Shown: one piece after another, positions 36,538 to 45,275 of the stretch
Layout of the letters: each line of letters opens with the position of its first letter
Position numbering within the stretch: the first letter of the stretch is position 1
Source of the DNA: CAVYVZ01 sp963772065
GTDB lineage: Bacteria > Acidobacteriota > Vicinamibacteria > Vicinamibacterales > UBA2999
Length of the DNA: 64,000 nucleotides
Assembly: GCA_963772065.1 (NCBI GenBank)
Contig: CAVYVZ010000009.1
Location: forward strand, 682,001-746,000
Direction: 5' to 3'
The notes under the pieces: generated by a model
Databases searched by the model: none
The model's input: the letters and a program-made list of their open reading frames with translations, nothing else
Told to the model about the DNA's origin: nothing
Program-made: the position numbers and the translations under genes

Positions 36538-37672
36538 ATGATCAACGTCGCCGCGATCCGGATGCAGCAGTTCGGAGTGCAATTCTATCAGGCGTCCCTG
36601 ACCGCCAGTGATATCGACAAGCTGGTTCGCTTCGAAGTTTTGAGTTATGGAGACACCGGTCAGCCCCCGGTTCGTGGCGGCAAGAAGAAAGCGCCGTCAA
36701 AGGTGAACTGGGACCTTCTCGAGCGGCGCATCGCGTCGAGCGAGAAGGCCTACCAACGGCAAATCATCAGGCGAAAGATTGACGAACTCGTTCAGTACCT
36801 ACGAACAATGCCGCCAGGCGCGCGACCTCCCATCCATCCCCGGCGCCGTGATCATCTCCTGCGACGAGAAGCTGTCGTTCGAGCCGATCGAAGCAGGTTC
36901 GGCGGTCGGACGGCTCAAGGTTCCGGAGCGCGAAGGCATCCTGCGCGCGATCGACGGCCAGCACCGGCTGCTTGCGCTGCACGCGGACATCGATAACTTC
37001 GGCGCGGAGCCTTTCACGGTGCCGGCCATCATCTTCGATCGCGTCCCGGAAGATCACATCGTGCAGATGTTCGTCACGATTAACGCGAAGCACACACGCC
37101 TGAACGCATCGCACCTGGTGAGCCTGTCGGGGCGTCAACTCTATCGCGACGACGCGCTGGCTGCCGCACATGACGTCGTACGCGCGCTGAACGATCGGGA
37201 TGACTCCCCGTTGCACGGTGAGATCAAGCTGCTCGGTGTCGGTCGCGGCCGCGTGGCGCAGGCGCCGCTCGCGCAGGAGCTGAAGAGACTCTTCGCCAGC
37301 GACGCGTTCGGCGGTCCTCGCAAGTCGGCCGATTTCCGCGAGGACGGCAAAAAATTCTTTGTGAACTATTTCAAGCAGATCTCCGTGGTGTTTGGTGCGG
37401 CCTGGCAGGGTCGGAAGTACAGCATCAAGTCGGCGACGGCGCTGCGCTCGTTCATCCGGGTCGCGCCCGATGTCGTGCGGCGCCTCGACCAGGAGCACGC
37501 GGATCGGACGGACTTTCGTGCGATCGGGCGCGTCATCGCGCCGTGGGGCCGCCGTATCGGGGACCTGCGGTTCGAAACAGAGGGCGCGTGGAAGCGGGCC
37601 GGAACCACCGTCGACTCCCTCACCCGTGAACTCAAGCTGGCACTCGAGTACCCGGAGGGCGCGGGGGTCTGA
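36538..37672 (+). CDS. DGQHR-domain protein (DndB-like), one frameshift near 36820
   Basis: A protein of about 378 residues with the DGQHR motif in REGILRAIDGQHRLLALH (about 36949-36967). The N-terminal 90 residues (QFGVQFYQASLTASDIDKLVRFEVL, YQRQIIRRKIDELVQYLRT) are in one frame; a +1 shift near 36820 leads to LPSIPGAVIISCDEKLSFEP and the rest, including VQMFVTINAKHTRLNASHLV. DGQHR proteins include DndB/DptB, regulators of phosphorothioate DNA-modification clusters, and many stand-alone relatives of unknown use. No dnd, restriction or other defence gene is near, so this is a solitary copy. It is divergent from the M14 peptidase. Confidence 0.8.
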
Positions 37673-37754
37673 TCGGGCTGACTTGGAGCGACTCCAGGAC
37701 TTTTTGTGGGACTTTCGGCAGGTCGTTCGAGGGATTCGAGGGATGAAACCGGAA

Positions 37755-37896
37755 GGGGCGTCTTTCGACGCCCCGTCCAGGAATGCCGACCTGGCTCCCC
37801 CCAGCATTTACGGCGCCCTGCCGTAAACCACAGGCCGGCGCCCCCCTGAGGGCAACCAGCGTGCCGAGCGGAATTCCTAGAAAACTCAGGAGTTCC
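37755..37896. other. Chain of four stem-loops, candidate structured RNA
   Basis: The 293-bp gap between the DGQHR gene and pxpA has no gene but shows four consecutive hairpins: GGGGCGTC-tttc-GACGCCCC (37755-37774); CCAGG/CCTGG (37777-37794); TTTACGGC-gccct-GCCGTAAA (37807-37827); and GGAATTCCT/AGGAGTTCC (37870-37896, one G-U pair). The first and third are perfect 8-bp stems. No T-tract follows. It could be a 3' end, a small RNA or the leader of a longer pxpA transcript, though a -10 box close to pxpA argues against the last. Confidence 0.4.
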
Positions 37897-37955
37897 AGGC
37901 CGAGGGTCCTCCATAATCGTGGCAAAAATTACAGGGCTGTCCGTCCACGCTGCGA

Positions 37956-37961
37956 TATAAA
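37956..37961 (+). promoter_or_regulatory. -10 box of pxpA
   Basis: TATAAA ends 4 nt before the ATG at 37966. If used, the mRNA begins at or just inside the start codon. No Shine-Dalgarno is visible. Confidence 0.4.
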
Positions 37962-37965
37962 CGCC

Positions 37966-38727
37966 ATGCAGGTCGATCTCAACTCCGACGTCGGAGAATC
38001 GTTCGGGACCTACACCCTCGGGCAGGATCCGATCCTGGTTCCGCACGTCACCTCCGCCAACGTCGCGTGCGGTTTTCACGCTGGAGATCCTGGCGTGATG
38101 AGGGCCACCGTGGCGCTGGCCAAGCAGCATGGCGTGGCAGTGGGCGCGCATCCGGGCTTCCCGGACCTGGTGGGCTTCGGTCGCCGGGACTTGCACGCGA
38201 CCCCGCGCGAGGTCGAGGACTTCGTGGTGTACCAGATCGGCGCCCTCGCCGCGATTGCCGCAGCGCAGGGGGTTCGCCTTCAGCACGTCAAGCCCCACGG
38301 CGCCCTGTTCAATATGGCGGTCCGCGACGTGTCGCTCGCCGATGCGATCGCCAGGGCGACCGCCTCGGTGGATCGATCGCTCATCCTCTTCGGGTTGCCC
38401 GGGTCCGAGCTCGTTCGGGCGGGAGAGCGCGCCGGGCTGCGAACGGCGTGCGAAGCATTTGCCGATCGCGCGTACGAACCCGATGGAACGCTCGTGTCGC
38501 GGCGCCTCCCTGGCGCCGTCATTCACGACGCCGGCGCCGTCGAGGCGCGCGTGGTCCGCATGGCCGCCGAACGGACCGTCGTCGCGGTCGATGGCTCTGT
38601 CGTCGGCCTCGAGATCGATACGATTTGCGTGCACGGCGACACCCGAGGCGCCGCCGACCTGGCTGCGCGGATTCGGCGCGCGCTCGAGGCCGCGGGTGTG
38701 TCGGTGAAAGCCGTAGGCGCGAAATGA
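37966..38727 (+). CDS. pxpA: 5-oxoprolinase subunit PxpA (LamB/YcsF family)
   Basis: A 253-residue protein of the LamB/YcsF family. PxpA is one part of the ATP-dependent PxpABC enzyme that opens 5-oxoproline to glutamate. The family start DLNSDVGESFGTYTLGQD and the segments SANVACGFHAGDPGVM, VGAHPGFPDLVGFGRRDL, HVKPHGALFN, RTACEAFADRAYEPDGTLVSRR and CVHGDT are all present. I chose the ATG at 37966; an upstream in-frame extension is not conserved. The partner genes pxpB and pxpC are not in this window. Its stop overlaps the next gene as ATGA, so pxpA, the lipoprotein, the duplicated secreted protein and ppk2 form one coupled run. Confidence 0.93.
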   Translation: MQVDLNSDVGESFGTYTLGQDPILVPHVTSANVACGFHAGDPGVMRATVALAKQHGVAVGAHPGFPDLVGFGRRDLHATPREVEDFVVYQIGALAAIAAAQGVRLQHVKPHGALFNMAVRDVSLADAIARATASVDRSLILFGLPGSELVRAGERAGLRTACEAFADRAYEPDGTLVSRRLPGAVIHDAGAVEARVVRMAAERTVVAVDGSVVGLEIDTICVHGDTRGAADLAARIRRALEAAGVSVKAVGAK

Positions 38728-39281
38728 TCGGCCGGGCGGTGACCTTTGGTTTGTGGGCCCTGTGCCTGCTGTCGTCGTCCGCCTGTCTCGTCAGCGCGCT
38801 CCACCCCGTGTATCAGGACGACGCGATCGTGTTCGACGAAGCGCTGCTCGGCGACTGGGAGAATCGCGAGAGCGAGACGAGCGCCGCCATCTCCCGCGGC
38901 GAATGGCGGTCGTATGAGATCGCGTTCACGGATCGGTTCGGGACGACGAAGTTCATCGGTCATCTGACGACGATCGGTGCCGCGCGCTTTCTGAACGTCA
39001 TGCCGCACGACGCGCTCGATACGCCGCCGTTCGTGGTGGCCACCAACGGCTTCATGCAAATAGAGATCGATCGTGCGAGCGTGCGTGTGCGAGAGCCCGA
39101 CTACGGGGTGGTACTAAAGCTTGCCACGGCGGGAAAGCTGAAGATCGATACTGCGACGGACGTCAAGCAGAACGTGATCATCATCGGCCCATCTTCCCAG
39201 GTGCGAACGTGGCTCGTGGCGGCGCTGAAGGACGAGGCGCTCTGGGCCGACTGGAAGACCTTCACACGGAGCGCGCGATGA
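38724..39281 (+). CDS. Putative lipoprotein
   Basis: A 185-residue protein with a lipoprotein signal: hydrophobic residues 5-17 and the lipobox LSSSAC, with Cys21 the likely lipidated residue. The mature part looks beta-rich (GEWRSYEIAFTDRFGTTKFIGHLTTIGAARFLNVMP). I do not recognise a named family; similar lipoproteins of about 180 residues with a LLGDWEN-type start are common in Acidobacteria. Its ATG overlaps the pxpA stop, and its own stop overlaps the next gene as ATGA. Confidence 0.7.
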   Translation: MIGRAVTFGLWALCLLSSSACLVSALHPVYQDDAIVFDEALLGDWENRESETSAAISRGEWRSYEIAFTDRFGTTKFIGHLTTIGAARFLNVMPHDALDTPPFVVATNGFMQIEIDRASVRVREPDYGVVLKLATAGKLKIDTATDVKQNVIIIGPSSQVRTWLVAALKDEALWADWKTFTRSAR

Positions 39282-40468
39282 GACAGCTGGTAGTTGTCGT
39301 CGTGCTGGCCGCGGCAGTTGCCCCCGCCGCGGCGCAGCAAACGGAAGAGGATGAGTACACACGCTACGAGTTGCTGGCCCCCGACACGCAGCAGTTCGCG
39401 ATTGTGTACGACGTGACGGCAACGACCGCCGGCGCCCGGTACTACTTCAACCCGATCCGGCGGGGCAGCGAGGCGACAGACGAGCGCGTCATCGACCTCA
39501 TGTCGGGCGAATCGCTCAAGTTCGACGTCGTGAATGGCGCCGAGGCGAGGAAGGGCGGCCATGCCACCGCGGATCCCGAGACGAGCTACATCCGCGTTCA
39601 GCTTCCCCGCGCCGTTCCACGCGATGGCCAGGTACGGTTGCGTATCTGGAAAACCTACAAAGATCCGAAGAGCTACTATCGCAAGGGCGATGTGATCGTC
39701 TTCGACCGCTCTCTTGGGATCAGACGCAACGCGGTCGTGTTGCCGAGAGGGTACGAACTGGTGGCGTGCAACGTGCCGTCCCAGGTGCTCAGCGAGACGG
39801 ACGGCCGGATCCTGGTGAGCTTCATGAACACCGGTGCAGGCGACGCGCCGCTTGTTCTAAGGGCGCGCCCGGCGGCGGGTCCCACGCTCGCGGGCAAGAA
39901 GGACCCTCGCCTGGTCGAGCGGGCCTTCCAGGATCGGGAGATCGTCTACTTCCTTCAGCCACCCGAGACGCACTCGTTCAGTCTCTACCACGACTACACC
40001 GAGGCGCGCGAAGGCGTCGACAAGTACCTCAACGTGGTGCGCGCGGGCAGCACCGTATCCAATCCCTCTGCACGTGTCCTCGACACCGGAGAGCCGTTGA
40101 AGACCGAGATCCTCAAGGGCCCCGCGATCACGGCCGCGAAGATCGACATCGGTGAATCCGTTCGGCCGGACACCGAGGTCGTCGTCATTCACTTCCCGCC
40201 CGTGAAAAAGGGACAGTCGGTCCGTCTGAGAATTTCGGAAACCTACACCGATCCGGCGCGCTACGGCGTTCAGAACAACCTGCTCGAGTGGGATCGCTCG
40301 TTCGGGCGGGCGCGCAACACCGTCGTCCTGCCGGCAGGGTGGATGCTCCTCGATAGCGGGATTCCGGCCGTGGTCAGCGAGACCGAGGATGGAAGGCTGC
40401 GGCTGTACTTCGAGAACCATCGGCCCGATGAGATCGCCACGCTCATTCGTGCCAGGCGGCGCCCGTGA
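39278..40468 (+). CDS. Secreted protein with an internal duplication
   Basis: A 396-residue exported protein of unknown function. Residues 1-19 form a signal peptide. The mature part is two related halves (about 25-200 and 210-390): each has a segment like DDTxQFxIxYDxT, a VRLRIWKTYKDPKSYYRKGDVIVFDRS / VRLRISETYTDPARYGVQNNLLEWDRS segment, then R-R-NAVVLPRGYELVACNVPSQVLSETDGRI / ARNTVVLPAGWMLLDSGIPAVVSETEDGRL. A two-domain beta-sandwich is likely. I take the ATG at 39278, coupled to the lipoprotein stop. It sits between that lipoprotein and ppk2; no known system links them. Confidence 0.7.
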   Translation: MRQLVVVVVLAAAVAPAAAQQTEEDEYTRYELLAPDTQQFAIVYDVTATTAGARYYFNPIRRGSEATDERVIDLMSGESLKFDVVNGAEARKGGHATADPETSYIRVQLPRAVPRDGQVRLRIWKTYKDPKSYYRKGDVIVFDRSLGIRRNAVVLPRGYELVACNVPSQVLSETDGRILVSFMNTGAGDAPLVLRARPAAGPTLAGKKDPRLVERAFQDREIVYFLQPPETHSFSLYHDYTEAREGVDKYLNVVRAGSTVSNPSARVLDTGEPLKTEILKGPAITAAKIDIGESVRPDTEVVVIHFPPVKKGQSVRLRISETYTDPARYGVQNNLLEWDRSFGRARNTVVLPAGWMLLDSGIPAVVSETEDGRLRLYFENHRPDEIATLIRARRRP

Positions 40469-41331
40469 AGGTAAAACGGTTCGAAGCTGGTCCAGGCCGA
40501 CGATTTCGCCTCAGCGATCGCGATCCGGCAGACACCAACGGGGTGCGCAACAAGGCGGAGGCGGAAGCGCAGCTCGCCGACTCGACGTCGACGATGCGTG
40601 AGCTGCAGGAGCGGCTGTACGCGCAGGATCGATGGTCGCTGCTCATCGTGCTTCAGGCGATGGACGCGGCGGGCAAGGACAGCACCATCAAGCACGTCAT
40701 GTCCGGCCTGAATCCCCAGGGCTGCGAGGTACATTCGTTCAAGGCACCCTCGGAAGAAGAGCTCGACCATGACTTCCTGTGGCGGACGTCAGTTCGTTTG
40801 CCGCGCCGCGGCCATATCGGAATCTTCAACCGTTCGTACTACGAGGAGGTGCTTGTCGTCCGTGTGCATCCGGAGGCACTTGCCGGCCAGAAGCTCCCGC
40901 CCGGCCTCGTGAAGAAGCGCATTTGGGATGAGCGTTTCGAGGACATCAACAACTACGAGCAGTATCTGACCCGCAATGGCACGGTCGTTCGGAAGATCTT
41001 CCTTCACGTATCGAAAGAGGAGCAGCGTCGTCGCTTCCTCGCACGCCTCGAGCGGCCGGAGAAGCAGTGGAAGTTCTCCATGCACGACGTCGAGGAACGG
41101 AAGCTCTGGGACAAGTACATGCGCGCCTACGAGGACGCCATCCGAGCGACCAGCACGAAGCACGCCCCGTGGTACGTCGTCCCGGCAGACAACAAGTGGT
41201 TCTCGCGACTCGTGGTGAGCCGGATCATCATCGAGACGCTGGAGGAGCTCGGTCTTGAATTCCCGACCCTGGACCCGGAAAAGCGGCGTGAGCTGGCGCG
41301 TGTCAGACGCGCGCTGGCGCGCGAGCGCTGA
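40465..41331 (+). CDS. Polyphosphate kinase 2 family protein
   Basis: A 288-residue PPK2 enzyme, which moves phosphate between polyphosphate and nucleotides. The Walker A motif AMDAAGKDST is at residues 65-74, and the Walker B/lid region GHIGIFNRSYYEEVLVVRV at about 116-134. RIWDERFEDINNYEQYLTRNG, FSMHDVEERKLWDKYMRAYEDAI and APWYVVPADNKWFSRLVVSRII are also typical. One-domain length suggests class I or III; the class decides whether NDP or NMP is used, and I cannot settle it by eye. The GTG start overlaps the previous stop by 4 bp. Confidence 0.93.
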   Translation: MKVKRFEAGPGRRFRLSDRDPADTNGVRNKAEAEAQLADSTSTMRELQERLYAQDRWSLLIVLQAMDAAGKDSTIKHVMSGLNPQGCEVHSFKAPSEEELDHDFLWRTSVRLPRRGHIGIFNRSYYEEVLVVRVHPEALAGQKLPPGLVKKRIWDERFEDINNYEQYLTRNGTVVRKIFLHVSKEEQRRRFLARLERPEKQWKFSMHDVEERKLWDKYMRAYEDAIRATSTKHAPWYVVPADNKWFSRLVVSRIIIETLEELGLEFPTLDPEKRRELARVRRALARER

Positions 41332-41332
41332 A

Positions 41333-43042
41333 TCAGGCGCCGCCCGCGCGCGTTTCGGCTACGAGCGCCCGGCGCAGGACCTTGCCAATCATCGTTTTCG
41401 GGAGATCGGTCCGGAACTCCACCTTCGCGGGTACCTTGTAGGGTGCCAGCCGCTCGCGGCAGTAGGTCCGGATCTCGTCTTCCGTGGCTGATCGGTCGGG
41501 TTTGAGCACCACCCACGCTTTTGCGACTTCTCCCTTGACGGGATCGGGGAGTCCCGCGACGCCGACCTCGAGCACCGCCGGATGCGTCGCGATGACTTCC
41601 TCGATCTCGCGCGGCCACACCTGGAAGCCGCTGGTCTTCATCATGTCCTTTTTGCGATCGACGATGAACACGTAGCCGTCGGAATCGACGTAGGCCAGAT
41701 CGCCAGTGTGGACCCACGGCCCACCGGGATCGTGCGAGCGGAGCGTCTCGGCGGTCTCTTCGGGGTTGTTCCAGTACTCCGCCATGTGCTGCGGGGCGCG
41801 CAGGATCAGTTCTCCGACCTCGCCGGTGGGCATCTCGTGCCGACCCGTGTCGGCGTCGACGATCCGTACCTCGACGTCGGGCAGCGGCATTCCAATCGAC
41901 CCGATCTTGTTCTCGCCGCGCACCGGGTTCACGCAGCAGGCCATCATCCCTTCCGTCAGCGAGTAGCCCTCCACGATCCGTGCGCCGGTAACCGCTTCGA
42001 ACTGCCGTTTGGTCTCGGCCATCAGCGCCGCGGCGCCGCAGAAACACAGCTTGATCGATTTGAGATCGATCTTCCCGGAGCGCACGTCGGGGTGATTGAG
42101 AATGGCGGTGTAGAGCGTCGGCACGCCGTTGAAGAACGCGGGCCTCACCTGCCGGATCGTCTTCAGCAGGTCGTTGATGTCGCGTGGGTTCGGCACCAGG
42201 GACAGCGGGTTCGGGGCGACGAAGGCGAGCGACTGCACGCCCAGGTTGCCATAGACGTGGAACATCGGCAGCGGCAGCATGATGACATCCGTCCAGTTCT
42301 CCTTGGCGGATCGCGTCCATGCGTACAACTGGAGTCCCGACGCCACATAGTGGCGATGCAGACCGAGCACGCCCTTCGGCGTTCCCGTCGTGCCGCCGCT
42401 CGACAGGATGACCGCCGGATCGTCGGGTCGCACGGCAACGTCCGGTCGCCGACCGCGCGCGTGCCGCTGGAGCAGGTCCTGCAGCCAACTATCTCCCTCA
42501 GCGATCTGAATCCGATGGCCTTCCTTCTTCTCCTTGAATAGCGTGAACAGGACCTTCAGAACCGAAGGCAGATACTCCTTGATCGACGAGGCGATGACGT
42601 GGGTGACGGCCGTGCGGGCCTGGACGCTCTTCAGACGCTTGTAGAACGGAGTGAGCGCCACGACGGTCTCGGCTCGCGTTGCGGAGAGGACGGCCTCTAT
42701 CTCACGCTCCGAATAGATCGGATTGACCGGGACGACGGTGGCTCCCGCCTTCCATACGCCGAACTGGCAGACGAAGAACTGGGGTGCATTCGGCAGGATC
42801 AGCGCGACGCGGTCCCGTGGCTTGACGCCCATATCGACCAGCGCCGCGGCGAAGGCATCGCTCTCCGCCTGGAGCTCGCCGTACGTCATGGTCGCGCCCT
42901 TGAAGAGCAGCGCGGGCTTGCCGGCGTGGCCGCGGGCTAAATCATCGAGATAATCGACGAGCGTACGCTCCGGGTACGGGGCGAGCGTCTGCGGGACGTC
43001 AGAGTCGTAATGCTGCAGCCAGGGCTTCGCCACCGCCGACAT
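41333..43042 (-). CDS. Long-chain-fatty-acid-CoA ligase (FadD-like)
   Basis: A 569-residue acyl-adenylate-forming enzyme that activates fatty acids with ATP and CoA. The P-loop SSGGTTGTPKGV is at about residues 213-224, VEGYSLTEGM is the adenine-binding A5 motif, and HTGDLAYVDSDGYVFIVDRKKDMMKTSGFQVWPREIEEVI holds the A7/A8 hinge. The catalytic Lys is in the closing PKTMIGKVLRRAL. N-terminal YPERTLVDYLDDLA is usual for bacterial FadD. It lies convergent to ppk2 with 1 bp between stops, and downstream of argF in the same direction, separated by a perfect 31-bp-arm hairpin that should limit read-through. Confidence 0.93.
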   Translation of the reverse strand: MSAVAKPWLQHYDSDVPQTLAPYPERTLVDYLDDLARGHAGKPALLFKGATMTYGELQAESDAFAAALVDMGVKPRDRVALILPNAPQFFVCQFGVWKAGATVVPVNPIYSEREIEAVLSATRAETVVALTPFYKRLKSVQARTAVTHVIASSIKEYLPSVLKVLFTLFKEKKEGHRIQIAEGDSWLQDLLQRHARGRRPDVAVRPDDPAVILSSGGTTGTPKGVLGLHRHYVASGLQLYAWTRSAKENWTDVIMLPLPMFHVYGNLGVQSLAFVAPNPLSLVPNPRDINDLLKTIRQVRPAFFNGVPTLYTAILNHPDVRSGKIDLKSIKLCFCGAAALMAETKRQFEAVTGARIVEGYSLTEGMMACCVNPVRGENKIGSIGMPLPDVEVRIVDADTGRHEMPTGEVGELILRAPQHMAEYWNNPEETAETLRSHDPGGPWVHTGDLAYVDSDGYVFIVDRKKDMMKTSGFQVWPREIEEVIATHPAVLEVGVAGLPDPVKGEVAKAWVVLKPDRSATEDEIRTYCRERLAPYKVPAKVEFRTDLPKTMIGKVLRRALVAETRAGGA

Positions 43043-43044
43043 TG

Positions 43045-43120
43045 TAGGGGTCTGGCCCCTAAGGTGCCAGGCCTCGTCATGTTCTCCCGGAGGCCTGGCA
43101 CCTTAGGGGCCAGACCCCTA
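43045..43120. repeat. Perfect palindrome with 31-bp arms overlapping the argF stop codon
   Basis: Left arm 43045-43075 and right arm 43090-43120 are exact reverse complements, with a 14-nt loop. The right arm contains the argF stop codon (TAG on the minus strand), so argF ends inside the stem. The left arm begins 3 bp from the acyl-CoA ligase start. It has no T-tract. It looks like a mobile or repeated extragenic palindrome, or a strong 3'-end hairpin for the argCBDAJF operon. Confidence 0.9.
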
Positions 43121-44074
43121 ACCAAGCAGCATCAGGAGCAGCGCCTTCTGCGCGTGCAGTCGGTTTTCGGCCTGATCGAAGACCACCGAGGCATCGGACT
43201 CGAGCACGTCGCCGGTGACTTCCTCCCCGCGGTGCGCGGGCAGGCAGTGCATGAAGAGGGCGCGCGGCGCGGCCAGGGCCATCAGGCGATCGTTGACCTG
43301 GTACTCGGCGAAGGCGGCGCGGCGCTCCTCGGCGGTCCCTTCCTGACCCATCGACGTCCACACGTCGGTGTAGACGGCGTCGCAGCCGCGGACGGCGGCG
43401 CCGGGATCGGAGAAACGCCGCACCGCAGCCCCTTCACGCGCCACGCGGCCGGATTCCTCGAGGACGCGGTCGGGCAGCTCGTAGCCTGCCGGCGACGCGA
43501 TGTGCAGCGAGACCCCGAGCATCGGCGCTGCATGCGCCAGCGATACCGCGACGTTGTTGCCGTCGCCGACGTACGCGATTCGGCGCCCTCGCAGCGATCC
43601 CCACCGTTCCCGGAGCGTCACGAAATCCGAGAGCGCCTGGCAGGGATGCTGCTGATCGGTCAGCGCGTTGACGACGTGCATGCGGGAGGCGGCCGCCGCG
43701 AGCGCCGCGGCCTTCTCGTGCGCGAAGGTCCTGATGACGAGGGCATCGACCCAGCGCTCGAGGTTCCTGGCGATGTCCTCGAGCGGCTCCCGCGTGCCCT
43801 CCGCCATTTCCGGCGGCACGCTGAGTATTTCGCCGCCGAGCTCGCGGATCGCGATTTCAAACGTGGAACGCGTCCGCAGCGACGGCTTCTCGAAGAGCAA
43901 CGCGATGTGCTTGCCGTTCAACACCGACGCCGTCGACGCCTTGCGGCCGAGCGATCGCTCCTTCTTCACCTGGAGCGACAGATCGAGCAGACGCGCCAGA
44001 CCCGCGTGATCCAGGTCGAGGATCGACAGGAAGTCCTTGCTCATCGTGCTGGAGTAGTCCGTCATCTGAATCAT
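43118..44074 (-). CDS. argF: Ornithine carbamoyltransferase
   Basis: A 318-residue enzyme making citrulline from ornithine and carbamoyl phosphate. The carbamoyl-phosphate loop reads FEKPSLRTRSTFE, followed by HPCQALSDF, and the ornithine-side SMG loop (TDVWTSMGQE) and HCLPAHRGEEV are present, which favours ornithine over N-acetyl- or N-succinylornithine as substrate. I place the start at the ATG at 44074, which forms ATGA with the argJ stop; two later ATGs (44065, 44044) are possible. It is the last gene of the argC-B-D-A-J-F run, and its stop lies inside a long palindrome. Confidence 0.95.
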   Translation of the reverse strand: MIQMTDYSSTMSKDFLSILDLDHAGLARLLDLSLQVKKERSLGRKASTASVLNGKHIALLFEKPSLRTRSTFEIAIRELGGEILSVPPEMAEGTREPLEDIARNLERWVDALVIRTFAHEKAAALAAAASRMHVVNALTDQQHPCQALSDFVTLRERWGSLRGRRIAYVGDGNNVAVSLAHAAPMLGVSLHIASPAGYELPDRVLEESGRVAREGAAVRRFSDPGAAVRGCDAVYTDVWTSMGQEGTAEERRAAFAEYQVNDRLMALAAPRALFMHCLPAHRGEEVTGDVLESDASVVFDQAENRLHAQKALLLMLLG

Positions 44075-45275
44075 GTGCGGTATTCCCCGTTGATGCGCAC
44101 GTAGTCGGCGCTCAGGTCGCACGTCCAGATAGTGGCCGCGCACCCACCTCCGGTGCCGACGTTCACATCGATCTGGATCTCCGAGCCCTTCAGGTGTTCC
44201 GCCGCCCGCGGCGACGCGTCGTCGTGCGGCAGCCCGTTTTCGAAGAGCAACACGCCGCCGACGCGCACCGTGGTGCGATCGATCTCGAAGACGACGCCCG
44301 ACCGCCCGGCCGACGCGACGATGCGGCCCCAGTTGGGATCGGCGCCGTGCACGGCGGTTTTCACGAGCGGCGAGTTCGCGATCGTGCGGGCGACCCGCCG
44401 CGCGTCGCCGTCCGTTCGCGCGTCCCGGACCGTGATCTCAATCAGCTTGGTCGCGCCCTCGCCCCCACGCACGACGCCGATGGCCAGGCTGCGCGAGACG
44501 GCTCTGAATCCATCGACCAGCGCCGCGTAGGATCGCTCGTCAATGACGACGCCGCTCGCTCCGGACGCCAGCGCGAACAGCGTATCGTTGGTGGAGCACT
44601 CGCCGTCCACCGTGATGGCGTTGAACGTGTCGCGGGCCGACTCCTCGAGCGCGCGATGCAGCAGTGCCGGCGCGACGCTCGCATCCGTCGTCAGGAACCC
44701 GAGCATCGTCGCCATCTGCGGCTCGATCATGCCGGAGCCCTTGGCGATCCCGCCCACCGTGAACCTGCCTGCCCCGGTCCCGACGGTGACGGCGTGCTCC
44801 TTCGGAAACGGGTCCGTCGTCATGATCGCGACCGCCGCGTTCGCGCCGTCGTCGCGCCGCAGATGGTTGGCCGCGGCGCGGATCCCCGCTTCGACGTTGG
44901 CGATCGGAAGCGCAACGCCGATGACGCCCGTCGAGGCGACCAGCACCTCATGGTCCAGGCACCCCAGCACGGTAGACACGGTGTGCGCCATCAATCGCGC
45001 GTCTCTGAGCCCGGCTTCGCCCGTGCACGCGTTGGCGCAGCCGCTGTTGACCACGACGGCGCGCGCCAACCCCCGGATCGCTCGAGGTGCTCGCGCGACA
45101 CCAGAACCGGCGCGGCCTTGGCGAGGTTCGTGGTGAACAGGCCCGCCGCCGATGCCGGCCGATCCGCCGCGATCACCGTCAGGTCGAGCGCCCCTGCTTT
45201 CGGCTTGATGCCGCAGTGCACTGCCGCCGACGTGAACCCGAGCGGCGCGGTGACGCCGCCCTTCACGTCAACCAT
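44071..45275 (-). CDS. argJ: Glutamate N-acetyltransferase / amino-acid acetyltransferase ArgJ, one homopolymer frameshift near 45073
   Basis: ArgJ passes the acetyl group from N-acetylornithine to glutamate, making the arginine pathway cyclic. The N-terminal part (DVKGGVTAPLGFTSAAVHCGIKPKAGALDLTVI ... APVLVSREHLERSGG) and the rest (ARAVVVNSGCANACTGEAGLRDA ...) are in different frames because of one extra C in a five-C run at about 45071-45075. The self-cleavage site lies in GMIEPQMATMLGFLTTD (Ala-Thr bond), and ITVDGECSTNDT follows. The total of about 400 residues is normal. It overlaps the acetyltransferase gene by 8 bp and argF by 4 bp. Confidence 0.92.

Noticed and set aside
43118..44074. 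N-acetylornithine or N-succinylornithine carbamoyltransferase
   Set aside because: The SMG loop and HPCQ and HCLPA motifs fit ornithine carbamoyltransferase, and ArgJ in the same operon already removes the acetyl group.
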